From the NCBI GenBank assembly GCA_036023115.1, contig JAYKKT010000087.1:12602001-12666000 (forward strand): DNA of 64,000 nt. The letters are read 5' to 3'. Positions 1-10,430 of the stretch are shown piece after piece. A model generated the notes under the pieces. The model was not told where the DNA came from and did not search any database. It was given only the letters and a program-made list of their open reading frames with translations. The position numbers and the translations under genes are program-made. Each line of letters begins with the position of its first letter. The stretch's first letter is position 1. Source of the DNA: Brasenia schreberi (taxonomy: Eukaryota; Streptophyta; Magnoliopsida; Nymphaeales; Cabombaceae).

Positions 1-503
1 TGAAGAGGAAAATAAGGTATTCTTTGTGATAAGAAGATACCATTAAAGTTAAAAGGTAAATATTATAGAATAGCAATTAGACCTGCCATGTTTTATGGTT
101 ATGAGTGTTGGGCAGTGAATCATCAACATGTACAAAAGATGCCCGTGATAGAAATGAAGATGTTGAGATAAATGAGTGGTCATACAATAAAAGATAGTAT
201 ACATAATGAGGTTATTAGAAACAAATTAGAAGTGGCACCAATAGAGGATAAAATGAGATAATATCATTTAAAATGATTTGGACATATATAAAGAAGATCA
301 AAAGAAGAACTTTTAAGAATGTATGAAAAACTAGATTTTGAAAGTATTAAAAGATGTAGAGGATGACTATAAAAGTGTTGGAAATAAACAATAAAGAATG
401 ATCTAGCTTATTGTGAGTTAACTGCTAACATGGCACATGATAGGGCTATGTGAAAACAAAGAATCTATGTAGCCGACCATGTCTAGTATGGGAAAAGGCT
501 TAG
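1..503 (+). mobile_element. RTE-type LINE, 3' end fragment
   Basis: Degenerate 3' part of a non-LTR retrotransposon. In broken frames it reads through the end of the reverse transcriptase ORF (YECWAVNHQH, then RNKLEVAPIEDKM). It finishes with the untranslated tail GTAGCCGACC...GTATGGGAAAAGGCTTAG and a TTG repeat. The same family recurs at 54600-57440 (+), 50190-51150 (-), 40870-41175 (-), 17205-17300 (-) and 25986-26067 (+). Many stops are present, so the copy is inactive. It is cut by the window start, and its 5' extent is unknown. Confidence 0.8.
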
Positions 504-573
504 TTGTTGTTGTTATTGTTGTTGTTGTAGATGATGGTGTTATTATCATCAGAATGCCAAATGACATTGTTGT
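504..573. repeat. 70-bp direct repeat, left copy (flanks Copia fragment)
   Basis: This TTG-rich segment, followed by TAGATGATGGTG and ending ACATTGTTGT, recurs at 4482-4551 with about two mismatches. The two copies bracket the Copia fragment exactly. It is far longer than the roughly 5-bp target duplication of Copia elements. Confidence 0.85.
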
Positions 574-3500
574 GAAAAGCAAGTTGATAGAATGTTTAGA
601 GTCTAGGTTGTGTCGTGTAATGTCTTTATGTTCAGTTCTATGTAATTAGTGTGAGTTATGTACGGTTTAGATTCCAATGGATCAGATTCTGATCCATTGG
701 GACCCGAATCCTATTAGTTACTAATTAGGGGTATTTTAGTCTTTTAAGTTAGATTAGTAGTATTTAAAATATTGTAATTAGGGTTAGGGTGTGTGAAAAA
801 ATGTTGGCATTAGGTGGCGGCAGCCAAAAGGTGCCGACCTACACCCTTATTCATTTCCTCTTGTATTCTTCTGTTTTCTGATGAATAAAATATATTTTGG
901 AGGGTCAAATCAAATGGTATCAGAGCGCAAAGTTTCAGCCATCATGAAGTGTTTTCATGCCGATTAAGTCGATTCAACCAAAGTCGTAAGTCTATTTGAT
1001 TGTTTGGTTGAATATTTTCTTCTATTTTAATGATCATAGAAAGAATCCATAAAAGGAGGGGATTCTATCCATTGGATTGAAGATACCGTGATTTGCATAT
1101 TTCATATTGAGATTAAGGAATCGGTGAAGTGCAAATTCTATTAGTGATTTTGTGGATTACATCGGTATTCTGTTTCTTCTTCATATCGTGTTTCACGATT
1201 TTATTAAGTAAATAACAGAGGGTTATGTACAAGTAACTTAGGGTTCACGGGTTCTTGAAGTGAGAAGCAGATTCTTAGGGTATTTCAGTCTCTTGGTGTA
1301 TTTCATACACACACAACTGATTTGATCGTGTTTCAAGTGTATTTAATTTAAATTATAGGTGATTAAAAAAAAGGATTACCTTGGAAATATTTATGGAAAG
1401 AACCAAGATGGGTGATACAAATGAACAGTGTTCTACAGATAAAAATGAAGGGTTCCAGATAACCAATCTGAAATTAGATGAAAAAAATTATCTTCAGTGA
1501 GCTCATTCAATTGAACCGGCAATTATAGCCAGGGGGCGTTGGGATTACATAACGGGTGAAGTAACTCAACCTTTAAGTACAGATCCTCTTTATTCTAGAT
1601 GGAGAAAAGAAAATGCATTGGTGAGTGCTTGGTTGATTCAGTCTATGACACATTCCATTGGCAGTACCTTTATGTTCTTGGAAACAACCAGAGAGATATA
1701 GTTGGCAGTATAGGAGGCTTATGCCCAGAGAAAAAACATTGCAAAGAAGTATGATCTTATAGAAAAGATTAGGAAGTGCAGACAGGGAGGAAGAACTATC
1801 AGTGAGTACTATGCAGAACTCAGAGGTCTGTGAGAAGAATTATAATTCTACTCCAAAACCAAATGCCAGAGCTGAACACTTGAGCGCAATGAAGAATTTG
1901 AAGAGCAAAAAGTATTTGATCTTCTATGAGGAATTTCTTCTGAGTATGACGTTGTTAAGAACAATATTCTTAGTAGAGAAGAACTCCCACAATTGAGTAT
2001 AGTATATTCTCTCCTACTTCATTAAGAGGATAGAAAGCAGCTAGAAAAGGAAACCAAATAAATATATCATAAACTTTAGCATTCATAGGAAGAGGTACAT
2101 CTACTCCCACATTTTCTAGGAGGAGAGGAGGTTATGAACGAGGCAGATCTGGGACCACTTCTGAAAACAGGATAAGTTAATCTGTTCACATTATGGAAAA
2201 TCACGTCATACGAGGGAAACATGTTGGAAATTAGTTGGAGTACCTACTCAGTTTTAGAATAAGAATCAATCCAATAGGGCTTACTTCAGCAATGATCAGA
2301 CAGAGAAACCAAGGAATGATGATAGTACGACCTCATTAGCAGATATGAAGAAAGAAATTGAACTCCTTAAAGCTAGACTAACTGATTCTCAATCTGCATC
2401 TACATCATCTCACAGTGTTCCTCAGGCCACGGTGGCATATCCTTTTTCTTTCCTGACTTAGGGTAATATTGGTTCTTCTTATTCACGTATTTGGGTTATT
2501 GATGTAGGTGCGACAGATCATATGGTCAGTCGAAGAGAGTTTTTTGATAATTATGAATTGTCTCAAGACAGTATTAATATCAAACTCGCAGATGGTTCCT
2601 ATACTCCCATAGCTGGAAAAGAAAGTATTACTACTTCGTTTGGTATCTTAAAGAATGTCCTACATGTTCCAAATATCTCAATAACTTATTATCTGTGTTT
2701 GCTATGACTAGAGATAAAAAATGTAGTATAATATTTGATTCTACTGGGTGTTACTTTCAAGAGATGCAGACGGGGAGAATCTTTGGACAGGGTAGTGTGA
2801 GAAGAGGCTTATATTTCTGCGAGGATCATAAAGGAGCAGCACTGCAATCAATTGTGATCACCAGGGAACAGAAAGAGGACATATCTCGATGGCATCAAAG
2901 ATTGAGACATTTACCATTATCTAAGCTGAGAATGTTACTGCCAAAATTTAAGGATTGTAATAATTTGAATTTAAATTGTGAGACTTGCCAAAAGGCTAAG
3001 CATCATCGTGTTTCTTTTCCTTTAAGTGAAGACAGATCTGTTATTCCTTTTGAGATTGTTCATTCAGATATTTGGGGCCCTTGCTCTACTACATCTGTGC
3101 ATGGATATAAATATTTTGTTTTCTTTATTGATGATTGTACTAGATTCACAATTATATATCTTATGAAAACCAAAGATGAAGAAAAGAATATTCTTCCAAT
3201 ATACTGCCAATTTGTACATACTCAATTTCAGTGAGCTATAAGAGTTTTCCGCAGTGATAATGAGGGTGAGTTTATGTCTCAGTCCCTTAATTCATACTTT
3301 CTAGCACAGGGAATTTTGCATCAGACTTCATGTGCCCATTCTCCTCAACAGAATGTGGTTGCAAAGAGAAAGAATATACATATATTAGAAGTTGCAATGA
3401 CACTTCTCATTGGATGTAATGCTCCTAAATAGTATTGGGGTAAAGTAGTTTTAACTGCAGTCTTCCTGATAAATCGAATGCCCAACAGTGTACTCCATGG

Positions 3501-4481
3501 AGATACTTCATTTCATTTATTATGTCCCTCTTCGAAACAATTTCATTTGCTCTCATGGGTGTTTGGTTGTACTTGTTTTGTACATGTTCATCGTGGATTA
3601 AGAGATAAGTTAGATGCTAGAGTGATTAAATATATTTTTCTGGGATACTCGTCTACCCAAAAATGTTATAAATGCTATGATCCACTAAGAAGAAAGCTAT
3701 ATGTTATAATGAATGTCACTTTTCATGAAGATACTTCATTTTATGATTCATCAGAAGTTGATCATTCATCTATGCAGACGCCTTATGTCATGCCACTTCC
3801 ACTAGCAGAAGCACATCGTATACATGATGAAGGAGAGGAAGAGTTGTCATTTTCTCATGCAGAAAATATACAAGTGTATACCAGAGGGGAAAGGAAGGTT
3901 GTTGCTCCTCAGCTATCAATCACTCCCGATCATAATTTCGTCCCAGAATCAGTTCCACATCAGATTTAGGAAGTCTCTCAGCATTCTAATGATGAGTTGG
4001 ATGACTTACCGATTGCTATTAGAAAAGGAAAACGGAAAACAACGAAATATTCCTTGGAAAAAATGGTATCTTACTCTAATTATCCCAGAGAATATCAGGT
4101 GTTTATTATGAATGCAGATTCTACTCTCATACCAAAAACCTACGAAGAAGCAAGACAACATCCAGAGTGGAAAACAACAATGGAAGAAGAAATTGCAGCC
4201 CTTGTAAGGAATAACACGTGGGAACTAACAGATCTGCCCGCAGGACGGAAAACAGTGGGATGTAAATGGGTATTTTCTGTAAAGTATAAGGCTGATGGCA
4301 ATATAGAAAGATATAAAGCTAGACTAGTAGCTAAAGGGTACAACCAGTCTTTTGGTATAGACTATACAGAAATATTTGCTCCTGTTGCAAAGATGAACAC
4401 TATCAGGATTATTTTGAGTTTGACAGTAAATAAAGGATGGCAATTATGGCAGTTAGATGTTAAGAATGCATTCCTTCAGGA
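574..4481 (+). mobile_element. Ty1/Copia retrotransposon fragment (LTR, gag, PR, IN, start of RT)
   Basis: A probable 5' LTR ends near 912 and is followed by a primer-binding site. Gag begins near 1390 (RWRKENALVSAW; ISEYYAELRGL), with a CCHC knuckle near 2170 and a protease near 2495 whose catalytic triplet is DVG instead of DSG (VIDVGATDHM). The integrase lies at about 2880-3700 (HSDIWGPC, FIDDCTRF, FLGYSS). Reverse transcriptase begins near 4130 (WVFSVKYKADG, ERYKARLVAKGY) and stops abruptly at QLDVKNAFLQ, where the second 70-bp repeat starts. The order PR-IN-RT identifies Copia. RNase H and the 3' LTR are missing and several frames are broken, so the element is dead. The exact start of the LTR is uncertain. 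Confidence 0.85.
915..926 (+). other. Copia primer-binding site (initiator Met-tRNA)
   Basis: TGGTATCAGAGC, complementary to the 3' end of plant initiator methionine tRNA, lies two bases after a plausible LTR end (...TCA at 910-912). It fixes the orientation of the Copia element. Confidence 0.9.
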
Positions 4482-4551
4482 TTGTTGTTGTTATTGTTGT
4501 TGTTGTAGATGATGGTGTTGTTATCATCAGAATGCCAAATAACATTGTTGT
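4482..4551. repeat. 70-bp direct repeat, right copy
   Basis: Right-hand partner of 504-573. It begins directly after the truncated reverse transcriptase codons NAFLQ and ends ACATTGTTGT. After it the two copies diverge (TAGAAGG here, GAAAAGC on the left). Confidence 0.85.
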
Positions 4552-5617
4552 TAGAAGGTTGCTTAGTTCACCATGGTGTCTGATCCTGTTGCATGGGGTG
4601 AAACACTTCTCTGCTCATGCATCGAAGTTTTCAAGTTTCTGGAACTTCCACAAGATAAACTATGAGTTATACATTGGATAGCCATATATAATTTTCTAGC
4701 CCTGTTGAATATGAACTTGGTGAGGTATTTTGAATCATTAGCAATTCTAGAAGTAGAAATCTTCAAAAAAAAACTTGTTTAGCCCTTTGGAGATCAGAAG
4801 ATTTGGAGATTTAATTGAGAATAAGCTCTCTTCTTCACTTGTTATTTATTCATGATTCTGTGAACATATTCTCTCCACAGTTGATTAATAACAAAAGCAC
4901 ACAGAGTGGAAGCGAGCACCAAGGAGATTAAGAATATCATCCATGAACCTGGCAAGAAACAAAGTGTTTTCAGGAATGTAGGACTCTCTATTTGGGAATG
5001 CATTAGATTTTAGAGTCTTCAGAAATATAGGAATTGATGTAAAGGTTTGAAAATCTTCAGTTTAAGTTTATAGTGGAGAAAGTTAGGAGCGGAAAAAGAT
5101 GCAGAGTTTCTTGCAAAATCCACTTTATACAACGATTTTCTTTTTGATACTCTTTGTACATCTGTGTCTCCTGATTTTATTCTCATATACATGCAATATC
5201 CAGATGGTTGATGATTCTGATATGATGATTCTGACTTTACTTCTTTTAATGGTGACATTCTTAATATTTGAACTTGATCATTCTTCTTTCTTTCCTATTT
5301 CCTTTGTACGTTGCAGTTGGTAGAAAGATGAATAAAAACATTTAAAAATCTAGACTCTTACATGTGCAGATAGAAACATGTGCATTCACATGCAAGCTCA
5401 CTAAGATGCATGCATGTCCAAAAGCTAAATCTCTTCCGTCTCAGCTCTTTCTGAGTTTATTTGTTATTTATTTCTCCATCTTGCTTGTGGGTAAATAAAC
5501 ACACACACAAACGTGCAGGCACACACACTCACAAGTTCTGCTCTGTCAATTATTCATCTTGTTATCTCTTCCATCTCATATGCATGTGCAATTGCAAAAC
5601 TTCATTTGCACTCTTAG
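4552..5617. other. No gene recognised; probable intron or 5' flank of the ligase pseudogene
   Basis: No conserved coding sequence is seen. There is an interrupted AC microsatellite at about 5499-5528. The region runs directly into the first recognisable exon of the succinyl-CoA ligase copy. It could be intron interrupted by the LINE/Copia block, with more 5' exons before the window, or the edge of a truncated pseudogene. Confidence 0.5.
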
Positions 5618-5925
5618 GTGCCTATAGATGCTTTCAAGGGAATCACTAATGATGATGATGCAGCTAAAGTCGTGGATGACTTGTCGCCCAAATTGGCTGA
5701 CAGAAGCTTTTCTATTAAGTGAAGCTCTACAAACTTTTCTGTGAATGTGACTGCACACTTCTGGAGGTGAATCACTTCTTTCATAACCCACGCATGTGCA
5801 CTAAAAGGATTAAAAAGGTCAAATCTTTGGGGACAGATGTAAAAAAGGTTACAGATGTTGTTCTTGAAATAGTCTTGACAAGGGAAATCTCATAAGATTT
5901 TGGAATAATATGTATTATGGGAAAG

Positions 5926-6076
5926 TAATCCATGTTATAAAAATCCGACGAAGTTTTACGCTGGCTGTCGGAAGCCTAACACAACCCTCCTCCTTTATTC
6001 GGGCTTGGGACCGGCAATGCAAGGGTGATCCCTTGTATGAGAAAAGGCTTAGTTGTTGTTGTTGTTGTTGTTGTTG
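5926..6076 (+). mobile_element. Short LINE/SINE 3'-tail insertion with 17-bp target duplication
   Basis: A roughly 150-bp insertion inside a ligase intron ends ATGAGAAAAGGCTTAG followed by (TTG)n, the same terminus as the RTE LINEs here. It is flanked by TATGTATTATGGGAAAG (5909-5925) and TATGTATTCTGGGAAAG (6077-6093), a 17-bp target-site duplication with one mismatch. The body (CGCTGGCTGTCGG, CGGGCTTGGGACCGGC) resembles widespread plant LINE/Au-SINE-like 3' ends, as I recall them. Confidence 0.8.
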
Positions 6077-6939
6077 TATGTATTCTGGGAAAGAAAAGGG
6101 AAAATCTCAGCAACTTAAAGGAAGACTTAATATATAATGACACCATTTGATGGTTTGGCAAGCATTATGCATATGAACCGAATACGTTCCCAAACCTTAG
6201 CTTCGTAATAATGTTCAGTTGAGTAAAGGGAGGGAAGTAGTAATCCCACATTGATGGAACTTGGAACTTTTAAGAGAAGGGCCTTTTGGGGTGTTATAAA
6301 AGGTCTCCAGCCTTTTCTCTCTCCAAGAAACAAATCTCTGTTTTCAAAAGACAAAATCATAATGGAGGGAGAAAAACAGTTCCAACCTTATTTTCATTAA
6401 ATTTGTGGTTTTAGTTTTTCTTTAATGGTGAGGATAAATTTTGGTACTTCCAAATAAGATTATATCAGGAGAGTGCAATGCTTATGGGAAATAAATAAAA
6501 GTTGAAACGGTGGGATTCTTTTGCAGTATTTTTTATATGTCGCTCATATTTGTCATGATGAAAAGATATTCAATGGATTCGTTTGGAAATTATGCCTTCC
6601 ACATGTGGGTAACGTGCGCTCAAGGCAATGACATTTAAAGCATTATCTCTCTTTAGGAGGCTTGCTTGATAGGCTATTTATATGAACAAGCCTTTATTTT
6701 CTTCGATGCAATACAATTATTAGGTTAACAGTCATCCTTTAATAGCCAGCTAAATACTTCGTTTGCAGTCTTGCAGATCAATCCTATGGCTGAGACTTCT
6801 GATGGCGAGTTTGTGGCAGCTGATGCAAAACTAAATTTTGATGAGAATGCTGCCTTTTGCCAGAAAGAGATTTTCTCTCTTCGTGATCCATCTCAGGAGG
6901 ACCCAAGAGAGGTTCACTCTCCTTACCCCAGCATCTGTG

Positions 6940-6970
6940 AATAATAATAATAATAATAACAACAACAATA
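6940..6970. repeat. AAT/AAC trinucleotide microsatellite
   Basis: Run of AAT units changing to AAC units, within an intron of the ligase pseudogene just after its 45-codon exon. Confidence 0.9.
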
Positions 6971-7701
6971 ATTACTAGTAGTAAAAGTAGCAGCAGCCAC
7001 TCTCCATGAAGGCTTTTTACCCTGCTTTCATGCATATGGGGTCTGACCTGGATCTGAGATTAGCCATCCACTGTTACTTGGATTGACATAAAGCGTCTCT
7101 TACATGACCGGGTTAGTTCGGCTATAATTAGTCCAGGGTCCAGGCTACATGGAGGAATGCCTGCTAATTTCCTTGATGTTGGCAGAAATGCATCAGAGAG
7201 CCAGGCAAGTGTCGTATTTCCTTGATCTCATTCTCTCAGGTGAAGATCCTGAAACTGAACGGGACTTGTTTAGCTAATTGTCCTGTATGTTATGTGTTAA
7301 TGTGCTGTCCATCTGAATCAGATTCAGAATTGTTATTGTTAATTCAGAATCCAGGTTAATGAGATCTTATTTGGGTTACCACATCCGACTGGTCTGTTTT
7401 GGATTATCAGGTTTAGATATGAATCCGACCAATTCTGAAATGTTTCAAGTTCTGAAAAGAGCACAAGTAAAGGGATTATTATTTTGATGAATAACTAAAG
7501 AGAAATTTGTAATCAAGCTTCCTTGGCAAGAAACGGGAAAAAGCATTTGTTGTAGATCATTTGAGATCAAAGACGTCCAGCTCATCAATAGTATTTAGTA
7601 TGCTGTAGGTATTCGGAATTGGTTTTGAGTTTCTGAAATGCTTGTCCTAAGCATTAGATACGTAATGATTCCTTTTCTTCTCAATGGAGATTGTCCAGAG
7701 G

Positions 7702-7717
7702 CTTTGTTGTTGTTGTT
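7702..7717 (+). mobile_element. 16-bp retrotransposon tail insertion between perfect 16-bp repeats
   Basis: CTTTGTTGTTGTTGTT sits between two identical 16-mers GGAGATTGTCCAGAGG (7686-7701 and 7718-7733). The insert matches only the extreme 3' end (...GGCTTTGTTGTTG) of TTG-tailed LINE/SINE elements. The flanks behave as a target-site duplication, so this looks like a retrotransposition that ended almost at once. Confidence 0.7.
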
Positions 7718-8473
7718 GGAGATTGTCCAGAGGAAGTCATCATTTGACTGGATCTAACCATGTGAGAGAAGACATTTGTTTCGTGCTGTTGCATGTTACC
7801 TCTGAAGTAAACGTGAGGTGCATGATATTATTGGGCATTCTTTAAGCTATCAATGAGATAATTTGGGAAAGACAGCACTTTGGTGTATCTAAACTATTCG
7901 TCAGGGGTAGGGTATTATCAAATATACTTCAAATCTACTATGGACTTGTTGAAAATCGTCATGCAACATGCTTTGTGAGTGAGATTATGGGAACATGTAC
8001 TTCATTTCTTGTATAACATCATGTCACAACTTCTAAATTATGGTGGTGATAAATGGTATTCAGTATGTGACGTAGGTAGTAGAGGCATTCAAGATTTTAA
8101 CAGCGGATGAAAAGGTGAAGGCAATATTGGTCAACATATTTGGAGGCATCATGAAATGTGATGCGATTGCAAGCGGAATCGTGAGTGCTGCCAAACAGGT
8201 AACATCTTTCTGGACATCATGTTCCACAATTTTCTGCTAGAACATCATGGTTGCAAGTAGGAAGTACACTTGCAATCTGTCTTTCAGTAGGAAGGCACTC
8301 GGTTGAGATGCATAAAGTCCATATTTGCGTGTGTCAAAATGTGATCTGTAATATCCGTCTTTTTGAGTTTCTCTTTCTTGCCTTCCTTACCAGGTCTCAC
8401 TCAAAGTACCTGTTGTTGTTCGACTGGAAGGAACCAACGTTGAACACGGAAAGAGGATTTTGAAGGTGATTCT

Positions 8474-8492
8474 CTGTGTGTGTGTGTGTGTG
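8474..8492. repeat. TG dinucleotide microsatellite
   Basis: Short TG run in the last intron of the ligase pseudogene. Confidence 0.9.
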
Positions 8493-8625
8493 CGCATGCA
8501 TGTGTGCCTATGAGAGAAGTTAGGGTCTCAAAAATACAACCATGCAGGAAAGTGGGATGACACTAGTTACAGCAGAGGATCTGGATGATGCCACTCAGAA
8601 AGCAGTGGAATTAGAAACTAAGTAG

Positions 8626-10430
8626 CAAACGTATCATCCCTTCTTCTGGATATTAGAAGCTTTCTCTGGGAAATTTGGAGCAGAGTGACAATTTTTTCTT
8701 TGTGGTTTCCCCTCAGGGAAACCACCTCCATTAGTTAAAGAATGATTTACCAAACAACGAGATTGGTCAGTGAATCCTATCAATACATGAAAGTACCTGG
8801 TGCGGAGCTTTGAGTTCTCTGTCGCAGTTTATTTGTCATTACTTCCCTGACAGCCTTTGTTTTTGCACCAGACATAGTCACATCTGCATTTTGTTTTTTA
8901 TTCTTCTTTGTTTTTGTTAGATGGTGAACACTTCAGAAAAGAGAGAGGAACACCTTGAAACTGTTGAAAAGAAACAAAGATACAAGATCTTGTTTTTTTT
9001 TTGAGTAAAATGCTATTGACCCAAGATTGAGATCAATGGCAACTGAGAATCCATTATATGGAGCCCAAACATTTTATTATTCTATTTGAAAAAATAGTGA
9101 AATTTATGGAAATTAGAACGTGCTGGGATGGCACTAAATGCATGACGAGCTTTCAGTATGAACAGCAAGATACTCTTTACCCCTTTGTGTTTGCTCCCAA
9201 AACGGCTAACCGTGCAACAGCTTCACATGGACACTGCAGGGTGAGCACTGAACCTAGAAGTCATGTAAATAATGGCCTCTGTCATTTTTAAACACTTGCT
9301 TGGAATTGCAGGAAAGATGCCAAAGGGAAGTCCGCAACTGTGTGAGTTGTACAATTTCTGTCCTTAAAAATGTCTCCATGACCCCATTTACTAGGGATTT
9401 TTCCTACTTTTGGTGAAGCATACATCTAAATGTAGATTATCTACTATATGTAAAAGATACATAAGATTAGACGTGAGGCGCACATTAGTGTGGTTTGAGT
9501 TTTAAATGTTATCAACGCTCCATCTTCATGTTTGGTAATTATGGTATGTTAGCTGGGATGCCTAAATTAATCTCTTTGGCGTGCTTGTAGGCTTACCAAA
9601 ACAAAACTCTCACTTGTACAGCAGAGAAGCTTTCACATTTATCCAGTGAGACCAGCAATTAAATGAAAGGAATTGTTTAATCAATAAGTTGTTACTTCTG
9701 CTGTTAGAAGTTTCCTCCCTTGGCCAACCCCACTTAGTGTGGGATAAGGCTTACCTTTGGCAGATATGATGTGTACATCTGATAAGAGATTTCCGTGTTA
9801 TACTTTCAAAAGAGATAAATATATGGTACATGTATGATTTCTATGATTCGTGATCTTTCTAGGGAACAAGTAAACGTTATACAAGTATCAGCAAGCTAAG
9901 TTATCTTTGGTTGGTTAAAAACTCTCTTTTCCTGGTGGGTAAAAGGTCAACAGAATCTCTCTTCAACTCCCCAAGTACCTTCTAAGACCAAGATGGAATA
10001 ACCTAGAAGTGGTCATGCTTTGAGGATGTATTGTTAATTACTGTGTAGTCCTTATTCAGTATGTGCACAATCAATAGTGTTTTGCTTAAGGGGGTACGGC
10101 AGGTTTTCTTCCCGCTTGAGGGGATTAATCCTTACCCTGTAGAAGCATCTTCTAAGCCTAGAACACATTAGTGTGATGAGTTATAATGAAAGAGTCATCT
10201 AGTTGAGTTCTAATGTCTCTTAATTCATTGAAATATTCAGCAGAAATGTAAAGCATAGAATACATTAGTGTCATGAGATGACCGAGAAGTTAGAAAGAGT
10301 CTAATGGCATTAATGACACTAAGAAATATATTAACATGTAGAAATTAGAGAATTACAGCTCATTTTTTTGCAGCAAAGAAACGGTAAACATGCTTGCAAG
10401 GGGTCTATGACTATACTAATCTCATCATTC
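8626..10430. other. Intergenic region, mostly featureless
   Basis: Lies between the ligase pseudogene 3' end and the converging alcohol oxidase gene. At about 9718-9758 there is a short remnant of a retroelement tail (CCCCACTTAGTGTGGGATAA then GGCTT), related to the one at 29103-29132. Otherwise I see no gene or clear repeat. Short open frames here (for example 9058-9291) show no family resemblance. Confidence 0.6.

Larger units (their letters stand above)
5618..8625 (+). pseudogene. Succinyl-CoA ligase [ADP-forming] beta subunit, 5'-incomplete pseudogene
   Basis: The functional enzyme is the mitochondrial TCA-cycle ligase that makes ATP from succinyl-CoA. Recognisable exons are 5618-5766 (VPIDAFKGIT... 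CDCTLLE), 6777-6911 (INPMAETSDG... QEDPRE, 45 intact codons), a decayed exon around 7084-7203 (LHGGMPANFLDV), 8076-8198 ([20 protein letters not shown]), 8394-8465 (VPVVVRLEGTNVEHG) and 8548-8625 (ESGMTLVTAEDLDD, stop). Most splice sites are canonical, but the third exon would use a GC donor. The first exon lacks 7 nt where a family member has IEQVKK, which gives a frameshift and TGA. In the 7084-7203 exon the conserved CMVNGAGLAMAT stretch is scrambled. The ATP-grasp N-terminal half is not in the window. The last three exons are clean, so decay is recent or the locus is partly misassembled. Confidence 0.85.

Noticed and set aside
5461..5649. 62-codon open frame
   Set aside because: It covers an AC microsatellite and the intron/exon border of the ligase copy in the wrong frame.
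9058..9291. Open frame of 77 codons between the ligase pseudogene and the oxidase gene
   Set aside because: No family resemblance, no splice context and no conserved motif. Its length is expected by chance.
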